Shown: in pieces, positions 13,101 through 24,180 of the stretch
Numbering within the stretch: position 1 is the first letter of the stretch
Layout: every line of letters begins with the position of its first letter
Origin: Desmodesmus armatus
Lineage: Eukaryota; Chlorophyta; Chlorophyceae; Sphaeropleales; Scenedesmaceae
DNA: 64,000 nucleotides
Direction of reading: 5' to 3'
Assembly: GCA_007449985.2 (NCBI GenBank)
Contig: VIIQ02000901.1
Location: 25,238-89,237 of the forward strand
Position numbers and translations under genes: made by a program
Notes under the pieces: generated by a model
The model's input: only the letters and a program-made list of their open reading frames with translations
What the model was told of the DNA's origin: nothing
Database searches by the model: none

Positions 13101-16100
13101 ACCTCTGCCCTCCATCAGGCTTCACTTCCCCCCCCCCCTCCCACACACAGACACACACACACACACACACACGCACTTTGCAAAGTCATGCTTAGCGCAC
13201 CAACACACTTCCCACACACACGCACAAACGCACGCTGACCCCCTTTCCCGGGCGCATTGCAGGATGAGGTGAAGAGCAGTGATGCGGGTGCACAAGCAGC
13301 CAGTGAGGTTGCGGATGAGAAGGAGCGGTGGGACAGGCAGCAGCAGGAGATACAGGAGGAACGCCTGAGCAGGTGAGAACAGGGCGGCTGCAAACTGGCA
13401 TGAGCTTTCCTGAGCTACAGGAAAATGTGTGTATGTATTCGCGTGTATTGCATAGGTTTGGGGAGTGATTACGAGCCTGGGGAGGGAAGCTTTCTGGATA
13501 GAGGAAGATGCTTGGAAAATGCGCGAGCAGCAGCAAAATGCAGCAGTTATGGGGAGAGAACCATGGGCATGTGGTGAAGGTTGGGCGCTCGGTATCATGA
13601 TGCGAGCGCAGATGCCATAGTTCATAAGGCACCTCTTACATGTGACTGATGCATTGCCCCCCCCCCTGCAGGGTGATTGCCTACGTTCCTCCCGCCCAGT
13701 ACTGGCCCACAGTGCACGACCAGCTGGCAGCAGCAGAGGTCCGATCGGCAGCAGAGGAGAAACAAGCAAAAGCTCGCAGAGCAGCAGCAGCAGCAGAGAA
13801 CAGGGCCAAGCGGGACCAGCTCAAGCTGGAGCAGCAGCAGCAGAAGCTGCTGCAGAAGCAGCAGCAGCAGCAGCAGCTGCTGCAGAAGCAGCAGCAGCAG
13901 CAGCAGGATGATATTGAAATGGCTGAGATCCACCCAGCTGTACAGTTGCCTCCTGAGGCTGAAGCTGCGCTCAAGAGGGAGCAGGAGCAGAAAAAAACAG
14001 CAGCGGCAGCAGCAGCAGCAGCAGCGGCGGCGGCGGCGGCTGGCAGCAATGGGCAGACTGAGGGGACCAAAAACGACCCTTACGAATTTCTAGGCAGTGA
14101 AGAGCAAGCAGCAGCAGAAGTCGCAGCTGCTCTTGCTGCTGCTGTGGGCTATGCACTGCCGGCGGCAGCACCACCAGCAGCAGCAGCGGCGCCGGCCGGC
14201 AGCAAACGTCTCCGGGGTGACAAAGCAGCGGCATCAGCGGAGCGGGTGTCCTGCGATTTTGACAGCAGCAGCAGCGACGAAGACGACAACAGTCAGCAGC
14301 GGCAGCAGCAGCAGCAGGGTGTCACTAAGAAGGCTCGGCGGGAGGTTCGGCCCTCTAGTGCCACTACTCAGGATGGTGCAGCAGATGCAGACCTGCTGTC
14401 ACGCCTAGCTGAGACTGAAGATATCGAGCAGCTGCCAGGGATGTTGAAAGTAATGGGCTCTGGTGGGGCTGAGGGTGCGGAGGAGGGGTCTGATGATGAT
14501 GACGACTTTGAGGTCACGGTGCCCTCTAGCAGACGCAAGCGGCAGCAGCAGCAGACGCCGGGCAAGGCGGGGCGGAAGCGCCCCCAGAAGCAGCAGCAAC
14601 AGCAGCAGAACAAGCAGCAGCAGCAGCGGCAGCAGCAGCAGCACATGTGGTTTGATGACGATGGGGATCCAATGGAGGTGGACAATCCAGAGCAGCAGCT
14701 GCAGCAGCGGGGACGTGCGGGGCAGCACCCCCGGCAGCATGACTACCTGACAGGAACATCAGATGACGAGCAGCAGCAGAAGGAGCCGCCGCCGCGGCAG
14801 CAGCAGCAGGACTCGCCGCGGAAGCAGCGGAAGCGGCGGCGCCAGAAGGAGCAGCAGCAGCAGGAGGAGGAGGAGGATCCTGTAGAGGATCCAGGGGGTG
14901 GCAGTGAGGAGTTGGGTAGCCAGCAGCAGCAGCAGCAGCGGGGTAGAGGCCGTAAGGTGGGTGGAAGCTGTTGTATGTGTGTTGCTGTGTTGTGATAAAC
15001 TCTGTATTTGGCTGCTGTGCTGCATCAATCAACCTTCCCTGCCCGTCTGGAGCCAAAATCTGGAGTCAATACTATCCTCAGGACCCCCCCCCCCCCTGAT
15101 GCTATGCCGATGCTGGTGCTGATGCTGATGCCGATGCTGATGTCTCCCCCCCCCTTCCCATCCCCAACCAACCTCAACCCTGATGCCTATACTTGTCTCT
15201 CCCCCCCCCCCTCCCGCCCCCAATCAACCTCCAACCCTGCAGGCCAAGACCCAGGCGGGAGCACAGGACGCAGCTTTTTTTCGCCAGGGCCCCGACAGCA
15301 GCACAGCAGCAGCAGCAGTCGGGGCCGACACCACACACACCGCCACACAGCAGCAGCAGGGGCCGGGTCCCCGCAGCAGCAACGGAACAGGCAAGGGCGG
15401 CAGCGGCGGCGGTAACAGCAGCAGCAGCAGCAGCAGCGGTGGCAGCAGCGGCTTTGACGACAGCGAGGCCCAAACGAGTGACACCACCTCACACCAGCAG
15501 GGCGACCGGCAGCAGCCCAAGCAGCGTGCTGTGCAGCATGAGGTGAGAGGGGGGGAGGCTGCCCTTGCCCCCCTTCCCCCACGTATGGCCCTCTTCGGCC
15601 CATAACCCCTTATCTAAGCGTCTTGCACACACAAAGTTTAACCTCGTCATTACTGCATCGCCCCCCCCCTCCCCCGCCCTTCCCGCAGTCGATTGTCGTG
15701 TCAGATGGTGAGCAGGAGGGGGCTGCTGCTGCTGAGCTGCCCCCGGAGGTACACGCCATGCTGAAGGCCTCAACAGCATGCCTGGCGTGGGAGGGTACAA
15801 GAGCGCTCTCAAAGGTAGGAAGGGGAGGGGCGGGGCATGTAGGGCACTGCCGGAATGTGCTGTCATCGGGACATGCATATGGGTACATCGGGGGAACGCA
15901 CTTATAGTCGCATGGCATCGGGTGGGCGTCACGAAGGTCGTGTGAGAGTCGTGTAAGAGTCGTATCAGGGGGTGAACGACGACCAAGCGACACAGGCTTC
16001 GACTGTTACACGACTTCGTCGCATCAGGACAGTGACTTGCACACAGCGGCAATGCCCAGGCGACGGTGCTGTACAGCGTCGTCAAAGCATCGCCTTCCCG

Positions 16101-17068
16101 TCGTACAAACTGTCTCCATGGACATATGTATGCAAATATGGCGACACCGTTCGCGACCACGCACTGATGCTCACTTTTGAGCATGTCGATCTTGTTGCTG
16201 CAGTGATTCATGAGGGGTGCCCTCTGCTCAAGGATATGGCCCCAGATCAAGCAGTGGAGCAGCTGTTCGCTCCTGGTGGCGCGCTTGAAAAGGACAAATT
16301 CCGGCTACACTCGCGGCTACAGTATTTGTGCTCCGTCACTGGCTTCACTATGGAGATGGTGCCGGTAGTGGTGGTGAGTGAGGGGAGAAGGCGACGGTAA
16401 GAGGGGGGGTGGAGGGGAGAACATGGTTGGTGGTGATGATTAATAGGCAGTGCTGAGTGTCGACAGATGCAGCCACACTTCTGAGCATGTGATTGCATAC
16501 TGCCTCACTCCCTCCCTCACATGCTTACGCACTCCCTCACCAGCTTACTCACTCACTCAATTAGTCACTCACTCACTCACAAGTTGTGCTGCTACTGCGC
16601 TGCCTCCCAGGCCAAGCTGCACCAAATACAAGACTTTGCTGCCAAACTAGACAAGGGCCAAGCAGCAGCAGCAGGGGGTGCCAAAGCTGGCACAGGCAAA
16701 CGGGGCGGCAGCAACAGGCCCAGCAGCGGTGGCGGCAGCCGCCGCCGAGCAGCCACCGACCGCAAAACTGCAGGCGCCGCCGCCGCCGCTGCTGCTGCTG
16801 CTGCTGCTGCTAGCAATCTGGGCCAGATGAATATCAAGGAGTGCCTGCAGCAGCAGCAGCAGCAGCAGCCGCTGAGGATAGAGACCCAGCAGCCTATCAG
16901 TGCCTCTGAGGAGCAGCTGATGGTGCAGTCGCTGCAGCAGGCAGCAGCAGAACAGGAGCAGGAAGAGCAAGACGATGACTGGCCACTGCCCCAGCAGCCG
17001 CAGCAGTTGGGGTTGAGGGGTCAAGTCATCTTGCCGCAGCTGCGCCAGGCTCGCACACGGAGCCAGGG

Positions 17069-17104
<36 letters not shown>

Positions 17105-17201
17105 GCGGCGGCCGGGGCTGGACCTTCAGCTCAGTCCTGCGCAGGATGGGCAACAGCAGCAGCAGCATGACACAGTGGACCTTGTGTCTGATGAGGAGGA
17201 T

Positions 17202-17234
<33 letters not shown>

Positions 17235-18446
17235 GTGGCGGCTCCAGCAGCTGCAGCAGCAGCAGGAGGCGGCCAGCCGCTTGCTCCCAACCCCAATGCC
17301 TGTGCCACCAACTGGGCTCTCTTTGGCGCCCAGCCTCAAACGGCGCATGCAGCAGCAGGCACAGCAGCAGGCACAGCAGCCGCCGATGCTGCTGCTGCTG
17401 CTGGGGTGCAGCAGGCACGGGCGATGCCACCAGAGGTTGCGTGGCAGAACACACGCCGGCGGTCTGAGGCCTCTCAGCAGCAGCAGCAGCAAGAAGCTGC
17501 TCGGCAGATTCAGCTCTCTATCAAACGCCAGGCCCACTTGCTTGCAGCAAATGGTGCAATGCGCCCAGGGTCACAGCCGCCGTTAATGCAGCTGCCGGAG
17601 GGCATGCAGCAGCACCAGCACCAGCAGTACTCACATCACCCCCAACAGCAGCAGCAGCAGCAGTATGGTCTGCCCCCCTCTGGTGGCTTTGCTCAGGCCT
17701 ATCATGCAACCGCCAATGATGTGGGGGTTCCGATGGCCGCTGCTGCCGCTCCGGCACCATCAGCAGCAGGAGTAGCAGCAGCACTGACGCCCAGGGGTGT
17801 CCCCCCCATCAACCGCCAAAGTGGGTCCCAGCTGGGGGGTGTGCTGGGGTCGGGGTCAGCTGGGTACCCCGGCAGCACAGCAGCAGCAGCGCTCGCAGCC
17901 TCAGCAACGAATGCTGAAATGCAGCGGCTGCACTCAGCCCTCAGAGCAGCGGCTGGTGGGGTTAATTTGGCAGCAGCTGCTGCCATCCCCCTGCCTGGTC
18001 ACCCAGCAGCGGCAGCGGGTGCTGGTGGTGGTAGTCACCCGGGTCTGAGCAATTACGAGAGCAGCTCATCAGGGCATGGGGCAGTCAGAGGGGCCGTCAA
18101 TAGCCCACCAGCAGCAGCTGCAGCACCACAGCAGCAGCAGCAGCAGCAGCGGAACGCTTTGCTGGCGCAGCAGTATCTGTATCAGCAGCAACAGCAGCAG
18201 GAGCAGCAACAGCATCAGCAGCAGCTGTTGCAGAATCAGCAGCTGCAGGTCCAGCAGCAGCAGCAGCTCCTGCACATTGTAAGAGCCAGAGAAGCTGCAG
18301 CACGGTTGGCACACCCGCCAGCCCAGGCAGCCCCGACAGGGCAACCCCCTGCAGCAGGTGCAGCACATGTGTCCCGAAATAGGGCGCGAGCAGCAGCAGC
18401 AGCAACAGCAGCAGGTGCCACAGAGTGCATTTCCATTTTGGACTGA
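1060..18446 (+). CDS. Ulp2/SENP6-7-type SUMO-specific cysteine protease (peptidase C48), multi-exon
   Basis: Predicted nuclear deSUMOylating isopeptidase. Exons I can phase: 1060-1508, 2115-2288, 2744-2879, 3186-3368, 4705-4786, 5498-5569, 5945-6133, several around 6.3-7.4 kb, 7846-7966, 9307-9484, 9723-10707, 11034-11152, 12140-12305, 12884-13008, 13263-13372, 13672-14956, 15243-15542, 15689-15814 and 16611-18446 (TGA). The C48 fold starts at FLNDTVLDFYIK (about 7931-7966). The triad is His in KVHWSLVIIC (9777-9779), Asp in LALDSMAG (10695-10697) and Cys in HCDCGLFVLTYLEYF (12197-12199), with the oxyanion Gln at 12178-12180. The WFPDAAASRLREHL segment (from about 12930) matches the family's C-terminal helix. 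About 306 residues of Gln/Ala-rich insert separate His and Asp, as in split Ulp2/SENP6-7 domains. SUMO-interacting-type motifs include VDLLSDSDDD, SIVVSDGEQE and TVDLVSDEEDE. A C-x2-C pair at about 4741 and another at 5534 could bind zinc. Exons between 3.4 and 4.7 kb and between 6.2 and 7.9 kb are uncertain. Protein over 2,000 residues, mostly disordered. Confidence 0.85.
4893..5045. repeat. (GGT/GGC)n microsatellite
   Basis: About 150 bp of nearly pure GGT with scattered GGC, GCA and GAT units, inside an intron of the SUMO protease gene between exons 4705-4786 and 5498-5569. A (TG)n tract followed by a long poly-G run lies further on at about 5131-5179. Confidence 0.9.
6284..6745 (+). repeat. 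Three tandem copies of a SIM-coding exon segment
   Basis: Related segments at about 6284-6340, 6500-6593 and 6679-6745. The first reads DARVDLLGQGDNGSG and looks decayed. The second has NLLSDSDEDKNSGDD and the third VDLLSDSDDDNSGDD. The last two are a short hydrophobic core followed by Ser/Asp-rich sequence, the form of a phospho-regulated SUMO-interacting motif. They lie in introns or exons of the SUMO protease gene; which are spliced in cannot be decided here. Confidence 0.65.
6862..7430 (+). repeat. Three tandem copies of an Arg/Gly-rich exon
   Basis: Copies at about 6862-6990, 7096-7229 and 7295-7430. Each encodes an acidic lead (for example DVEEGLG), an RRR/G-rich stretch, then SVGPAELIDVSGVNRNP or a variant, and each is followed by a GT donor (gtaagt or gtgagt). 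Spacing is about 234 and 200 bp. All are in the SUMO protease gene. The third copy has drifted (SVGPAESVDVCG), and its open frame differs after that point. Confidence 0.75.
7591..8803 (+). repeat. Duplicated exon encoding the start of the C48 catalytic domain
   Basis: The 5' half (GPEHAVPPGGGRGA) occurs at about 7591-7662, as a short fragment at 7712-7730, and in full at 7846. The 3' half (FLEPDAFLNDTVLDFYIK) occurs at about 7912-7966 and again at about 8747-8801, both ending in AA before a GTGAG donor. Both 3' halves splice in phase to the exon at 9307. Only the 7846-7966 copy has an intact acceptor and upstream half. Confidence 0.8.
8599..8746. repeat. Long near-perfect inverted repeat (hairpin)
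   Basis: Arms 8599-8666 and 8679-8746 (68 nt each) flank a 12-nt loop. The inner 48 nt pair with two mismatches, and the outer 13 nt pair perfectly after a 7-nt unpaired bulge. The right arm resembles the antisense of the exon segment encoding VVGPEDMEF at about 7890-7915. The hairpin directly abuts the second copy of the catalytic-domain exon (about 8747), within an intron of the SUMO protease gene. Confidence 0.9.
9050..9665 (+). repeat. Degenerate copies of two SUMO protease exons
   Basis: At about 9085-9150 a frame-shifted copy (HRRLHFFNNAKNGGR) resembles RSRLHFFNTFF...KSGGR of the real exon 9307-9484. At about 9510-9560 (VNIFDKIYLLV) and about 9630-9662 (NIFDKDYLYN) lie decayed copies of the start of exon 9723 (VNIFEKDYLFVPIHD). 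These look like exon-fragment pseudocopies inside introns. Confidence 0.7.
11034..11768 (+). repeat. Three tandem, open-frame copies of one catalytic-domain exon
   Basis: Copy 1 (11034-11152) encodes a lead of 15 residues then IAHELARRLHEQTGQQ and VEVPLLKNE. Copy 2 (about 11421-11505) and copy 3 (about 11686-11767) encode the same block from VSIAH onward; copy 3 differs as RKLAEQ. Every copy ends in GAG before a GTGTGT donor. For copies 2 and 3 an AG acceptor 5' of the block allows phase-1 entry, the same entry phase as copy 1. An exon of phase 1 in and phase 0 out cannot be used twice in one transcript without a frameshift. Confidence 0.75.
12238..12775 (+). repeat. Repeated 3' part of the catalytic-Cys exon plus intron
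   Basis: The segment after the catalytic Cys exon (CCACCAGCACTCAA...) recurs at about 12477-12540 and, shorter, at about 12745-12775. Intronic sequence around tagagggcatgg recurs at about 12375 and 12598. The later copies have lost the reading frame, so only 12140-12305 seems functional. Confidence 0.65.
16182..16373 (+). other. Candidate additional in-frame exon of the SUMO protease gene
   Basis: A 192-nt open segment (64 codons) with a pyrimidine-rich AG acceptor at 16180-16181 and a GTGAGT donor at 16374. It is phase 0 on both sides, so it fits between exons 15689-15814 and 16611-18446. It encodes HVDLVAAVIHEG through FTMEMVPVVV, with non-repetitive composition unlike the Gln/Ala tracts around it. 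It could be a skipped or alternative exon, or a fragment of an inserted sequence. Confidence 0.4.
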
Positions 18447-18845
18447 TGGATGCATGTACAGCGGGGTTTTGCTGCATGTTGTGAGACAGTGCCCGGAACC
18501 GGGGAGGTAGCGTGATTTCCTGTGGAGACACTGGGAACACACAAGATGGTAACACAATGTAGCTAGCACTGCTGCATGTTGTGATGTGTGCTGATTGTGC
18601 TTTGTCGGTGTGGCTGTACATACTGTGGTTTGTGGGGCAATGTGGTGAGGATGATGGTACATTGGCTGCAGCAGAACGACCAAGCAATGCATGGGTACAG
18701 ACAGGATGTGTTCTGTGAAATTTCATGTACAGTGTGGGGGGCAGAGTACAGTACAGTACAGGTGTGAGGGCATTGTGAGGGCGGAGTGTTGCCAGGGTTT
18801 ACCTGGCTGTTGGAGAGTGCGGCAAGCCTGCAGGGTTCTGCCTCT

Positions 18846-18850
18846 TGTAA
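18846..18850 (+). terminator. TGTAA polyadenylation-type signal
   Basis: TGTAA lies 400 nt after the TGA of the SUMO protease gene. TGTAA is the usual green-algal (Volvocales) polyadenylation element. It is the first clear candidate on this strand that I noticed. Confidence 0.45.
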
Positions 18851-20682
18851 TGGGATATTGTGAAGCCGCCGGCTTGGTTAAACCAAAGCTTCCATGGGTA
18901 CTGTAGCTACCTGACTGTTCAGGAGTAACTCAGTGGGCCACTATGTCTGGCAGCTGTGCAGCGGTGTAGTAATATCGCAGAGGCTGAAGCTGCCGTGTCT
19001 GTCAACGAAAAGAAGTGGTTAGTGATGCATGTGCAGCTGAAGCTAGACGAGCTTCGGGGCCCCCCAAACCCTTGGCTCACTGTGACATGAAGGTGTCTGG
19101 CCAGTTGTGCAGCGGTTGGAGCTGTTTTTACCCTCATATCTGCTCGGTCTCTGTGGGTTGACTTCTGCTCTGCAAACGTCAGTAAATGGCTGGCATGAGC
19201 TTCCTGAGTTTCATAGATACATGTGCAGCATGCATGTCAAGCTGTAGGACTGTGTCTGCTGCTGTGTAACAGCAACCCTCTGCCACCCCCCCCAAGGTGG
19301 CGCATCAACATACACTGCGGTGTGTCACAAAAGTGAGGCAGCAAAACCCTAGTTGGCTTCACATCCAAAGCGGGGCTGTGGGGCCTCCAGATGTACACCA
19401 GAAGATACAACATTACCAAGGGCACTTGCAAGTGCACACACACAAGCCTACTGTACTGAAGCGGCCCTGTGCACTTATGGCGGAAGATTTACAACACACT
19501 CTGCCTGATAGTCACAAACCACTGACATGCCCCACAGCATCTTCCTAAAGTGTTCTGGACACCAACAACAGGCACATGCACACACCCTACGCCTGGCAAC
19601 CTAGGAGCTGCTGCTGCTGTTGTTGAACCACTTGAGATGGGCCCCATAAGTCTTACACATGGGTGTCAAATGGACATGCTGTGCGAAAGCTGTTGCCTGG
19701 TCACACACAACGCACACCTCCTAGGTCAAATGCATGGGGAGCTACTGTATGCATGCTGTCCATGGCTGCAGGCCAGTAACACCCGCACTCGGCAGCCAAC
19801 CACCAAGCCCACCAGAAAAAACAGGCGATACAGTTGAGCAAACACCACACTGTAACAGTGTGATGACCTACAAACACACCACATACTCGCACACCAGCAC
19901 CACACGATCAAGCTCCCTCACGTCCCCTGCTCAACTGCCGGCAGGGTTTGTGGGAAACAACAGGGTTTAACAGGGTTTGACCCTAACCGCTTCTGCGTCT
20001 GCTGCTCTAGGGTGTGCCTGGAACCCTGCCTGCCTGGCTGACTGACTGGCTGCATTACTCCAATAGCTACACTCCACCAACCAACATGCCAAGCAAGCCA
20101 GCAGGACCCGAGCTTGAAGTGTTGCTGGCTTACACGTGATCGCAAAAACCCTTGCAGATTCAGTGCTTTGTGCTTGAATCAACGAACACAAACACACACA
20201 TCCACACATGCGCAGAACCCCAACCCTGCAGGACACAACCCTGCAACTGCCCAGCACACAGATGCTGTCGGCTGCTTAGCATGCAGCCCATGCAGGAGAA
20301 ACACATACTTGGCACAACAGGAGTCCCACGCAGCCTGAGAGAAAGAAAGACGAAAGAACACCATACAGCAACACACACAAAAGGAGCCCCACCAGCAATG
20401 ACACTGGACAACAACACAATCACACTGCTGTTGACGGCATGCACAATCACGGTGTGGCTTAGCCCCACAGCAGCAGATCAACATGCCTGTGTGTTTGCCT
20501 GTGCAGACCCTCTGTCACACACATCACACCAGTATCCTGCACACATGTGCACATAATCCCTGCACACTGTAAGGAGAGGGGAAGGGAACAAAAGCTGCCA
20601 TGGGCCCTCCACTTGGAGCACAGGCTCTGAAAGGTAGGTAGATAGGGGTTGTGCAGGTGCACAGCAAAGGGCATAGGGCCTT

Positions 20683-20708
20683 AGGGTTTAGGTAGAACCC
20701 TAAACCCT
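20683..20708. repeat. Short inverted repeat of telomere-like sequence
   Basis: AGGGTTTAGG (20683-20692) and CCTAAACCCT (20699-20708) are perfect inverted 10-mers separated by 6 nt. The sequence resembles plant/algal telomeric TTTAGGG units, but only about one and a half units per arm are present. Confidence 0.6.
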
Positions 20709-21540
20709 GCAGAGGAAGAGGACAAGGCAGAGGACACAATGCTGTCCCCATCCCCACCACCTCTAGCATGCATTTGAGACCCCGCCAATCCTGTGGCTCA
20801 ATCTTGCCCTGGTGCTGCACATGCATGCAAAAGGAGCAGACCTCAAGACACACCCTCCTGTATACTGCGGCAGTGGAGGGCACCCCCTTCGTAAGCACCC
20901 CGTAGACACACATGCTTTTTGAGGGTCTGCAGAGCATGTGCTCTTCTGTCCGCCGGTGCTGGCAGGCCCCTCCCGCCCGTGCCACCACCCTCATCTCACA
21001 CACCACACAGTCAGGTGTCAACACACACGGTCCCCACGGTGTCATACACCCCCCCCCCCCCCCGCTATCTCACGCATCACACAGTCAGGTGTCAACACAC
21101 ATATGCACGATCACCGCGGTGTTACAAAGGGCTCGTGCAGGAATCACACAGGGCCAAGGCACTGTCTAAGGCAAAACCCTCAACCCTCAACTGTGTTGTT
21201 GGGTCGATGTGCACTGCATACCGGGTGTGGTCATGCACCAGCTGTGGTACCCGTGACAAGTGGCCAAGACGGACACAATGCATCTGGTTGGGCTAACGCA
21301 GGCACGGTCCATGCATGCAGGTAGTCCTACCACAGTATTGCATTGCTGTGTGCTTCTCTTTCTGCAGTTTACTCCCACACTTCAACACACAGGGTGGCAA
21401 GGTGTTACAAGGACATAGCTCCAAGATCAGAGCGTACAGCACAACCGAAGCATTCGCCAGCTGCCACTGCCACCACCCTCACAACCACATTGTGTTCGTG
21501 CTGGCAACAGCTCAGCTAACACACAACCGCCTCACATACC

Positions 21541-21680
21541 ACAGCCTATACCTCTTGTAAACGGCCTATACCTCTTGCAAACGGCCTATAACTCTTGTGT
21601 AGGGCCTATACCTCTTGTAAACGGCCTATACCTCTTGTAAACGGCCTATGCCTCTTGTGTAGGGCCTATACCTTTTGTTT
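21541..21680. repeat. 20-bp tandem repeat with 60-bp higher-order period
   Basis: Seven units of ACGGCCTATACCTCTTGTAA with small changes. Every third unit ends in GTGTAG instead of GTAAAC, giving a 60-bp higher-order repeat present about twice. Confidence 0.9.
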
Positions 21681-24180
21681 CCTATCGCAGCACAGGCTGC
21701 ACCCAACCACCCAATGTGCCAAGCCACACATAACACAACATAGCATAGCACGGGAGGCCAGCACCCTGACTTCACAGCACAGCACAGGCCTATACAGTGG
21801 GATACAGCAAGGCACAGGCCAGCACAGCACAGCACAGCGTGGCTGATGCACAATGTGACACACAGCACAGCACAGCATGGGGTAGGTCTGGTGTACAGCA
21901 GCGGTGGTGCATGCATGGCACAGACCCAGCAGCAGCCGCACACCATGGGGGTGGCACAGCACAGGCCATGCTGCCGCACAAATACATGCAGCTCAGACGG
22001 ACACACGGACGACCCACACACACCGCTACTACAGTACCACGATGGGTGGTTACACCACACACACACAGCACAGCACAGACTGCGCAAGTATGCACATAGA
22101 ATGGGGATCACCCCCCACCAACACAGCACATAGAAGTCAATAGAAAAACATGCGGACGGAAAGGGGCCACCCACAAACCACCATACTACAGGGGGAGTCA
22201 ACGCCACAAGGTGTGTGACTTCCCTACCCTCAACCCACGCCACGTTGCAGGGCGGGGCTGTGTCGGTTGGCTCACCGCACCTCTCTCACACATCACACAG
22301 TGAGGCCTCAGTTGTTAGGGTGTGACCCCAGGGTGTGACCCCCTCCCCTCCATTCCTCCTATACGAACCTCACAGTGACGCCTCACAAAGTTGGGACCAC
22401 TAGTGACCAAGGGCTTGGCAGCAGGTGGGCCAGGTTGGGCCGGGTGAGGTGTGTCACAAACCGGCAGCATAGATGGGCCTGGTAAGAAGGCACCCCGACT
22501 CACAGCTTGCAGACACAACAGCACCAACCATACCCGGGATTGGCTGGTATAAACACCAACTGCCAACTGCACCTACTGCCAGCCGTGCATGCATTGCTAA
22601 CCATGCGCGCATTGAGATACTGCTGCTGCTGTTTTTTCCCGCAGGCAGATTGCACCCACAAGTGCGCATGAAAGACATACCGACCTATGTAAAAGCCACC
22701 ACAGATGGATACAGACGCAAAGCGTGATGCGCACACGGTACAAGACAGACAGCAATACACAAACAGGAACCACCAGGCATGCCACAGGGCTGGCCTAGCT
22801 TTTGTGCAGACGACGAAGGTGTGGTGATTGCATTCCCTATACCCCAGATGTACCCAGAACCTGGAAACCCTGAAACCTTCAACTTTGAAAACAGCAGGGT
22901 GTGCTGAGGAATCTGCTGCCGATGCTGCATGTCACAGCACAGACACAGGAACACAGACCAGCACTGCCTACTACTGCACTGCACCATGCACCAACACGAA
23001 CAGTGTGCATCACACAATCACACGTGCCGGCCAATGATGTGCCGTGCAGCCAACAAAAAACCCAACACACATGCTTGTGCATGACGGCCTGAAGTAGGGG
23101 TGGAGGACCCACACACACACCCAAACCAACAAGCCACCACTGCAAGCATCCCTACATCCATTCCACAGCCAACCCAGCGCCGGCACTAGCAGTGACCCAA
23201 AAACCACCACCAGCAAACAGGAGTAGACTTGCGCGCCCACACACCCGATGCACCATGACTGGCCAGACAGTGGTGCCGCTTGCCCCCATGAAAACCACAC
23301 TCATGGGGACATGGACAGACGCCCAAAAGTGGCGCAGCCCTCAAACCCACCGCAGTGGTAGCCAAACACCAGCCGATATTATCCCCCACAAACCCCTGCC
23401 TCCATCTTCCTCGCTTGATGAAGAAGCACCATCACGCACGCTGTGTCCTGTGCATGTTGCGGACCAGCAGCCAAAACACCCCCCCCCCCCCAAAAAAACA
23501 GCCCTACTACACACAGCTATGTCGACACACCATACACCGCCCCACAGGGGGCGCACCCCCTACCCTACTGCGCATGTCACAGGCCATGCTGTCGTATGAA
23601 GGGAGGGATCTGCCTGAATGCAGCAGCAGCCATCACTTGAGGATCAATCGCCTGCTAGCTAGCATGACCTACCTAGCAGTCAACCCGGTCAATAGATCAC
23701 CATCAAAGGCGTAAAACGTTGCGCCTGAGGCACCCCTCTCTTTGGGAAGCAAGCACCACAATACAACGCAACTCAACGGCCCGATACAACTCAACCGCGT
23801 GGTAGAATGAAAGACCTCAGACCAACCAAGGCCCACAAGAGCACCCTTGCTTCCATGATACGAGGGGGCGCAAGAAAAGTAGGGGCCACACTATATCGCG
23901 TCACAGGTAATAACATGCACAATGACACACAAGAATCACTGTGTGTCACTGTGCACATGTTGCTCGCACAGTGGCACAGAAACCCACAGGAGTGAGACAC
24001 AGGTGGGTGTGACATGTGCACAACCACCACCACCACCACCACCACCGCCACCAGCACCATACCAGCAGATCCCAAGTGCACCAGCATGCCAGACAGGACC
24101 ACAACAGCGCCCCCAAGGAGCATGCCAAAGTAGCAAAGGCTGCCGTGAATGCAGTGTGGGTGTCTTCCAAGGGATGCCCC

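Larger units (their letters stand above)
18851..24180. other. Gene-poor, A/C-skewed intergenic region
   Basis: No supported coding sequence on either strand. From about 19240 to 24090 the + strand is dominated by A and C (CACA, ACAGCACAGCAC, AACCC motifs) with few G/T runs, unlike the G-run-rich introns elsewhere. It contains the tandem repeat at 21541-21680, repeated motifs such as cacacagtcaggtgtcaaca (about 21003 and 21077), and a telomere-like inverted repeat at 20683-20708. Confidence 0.5.

Noticed and set aside
16647..17537. 296-codon minus-strand Leu-rich frame
   Set aside because: Shadow of CAG-repeat coding sequence in the last exon of the SUMO protease gene.
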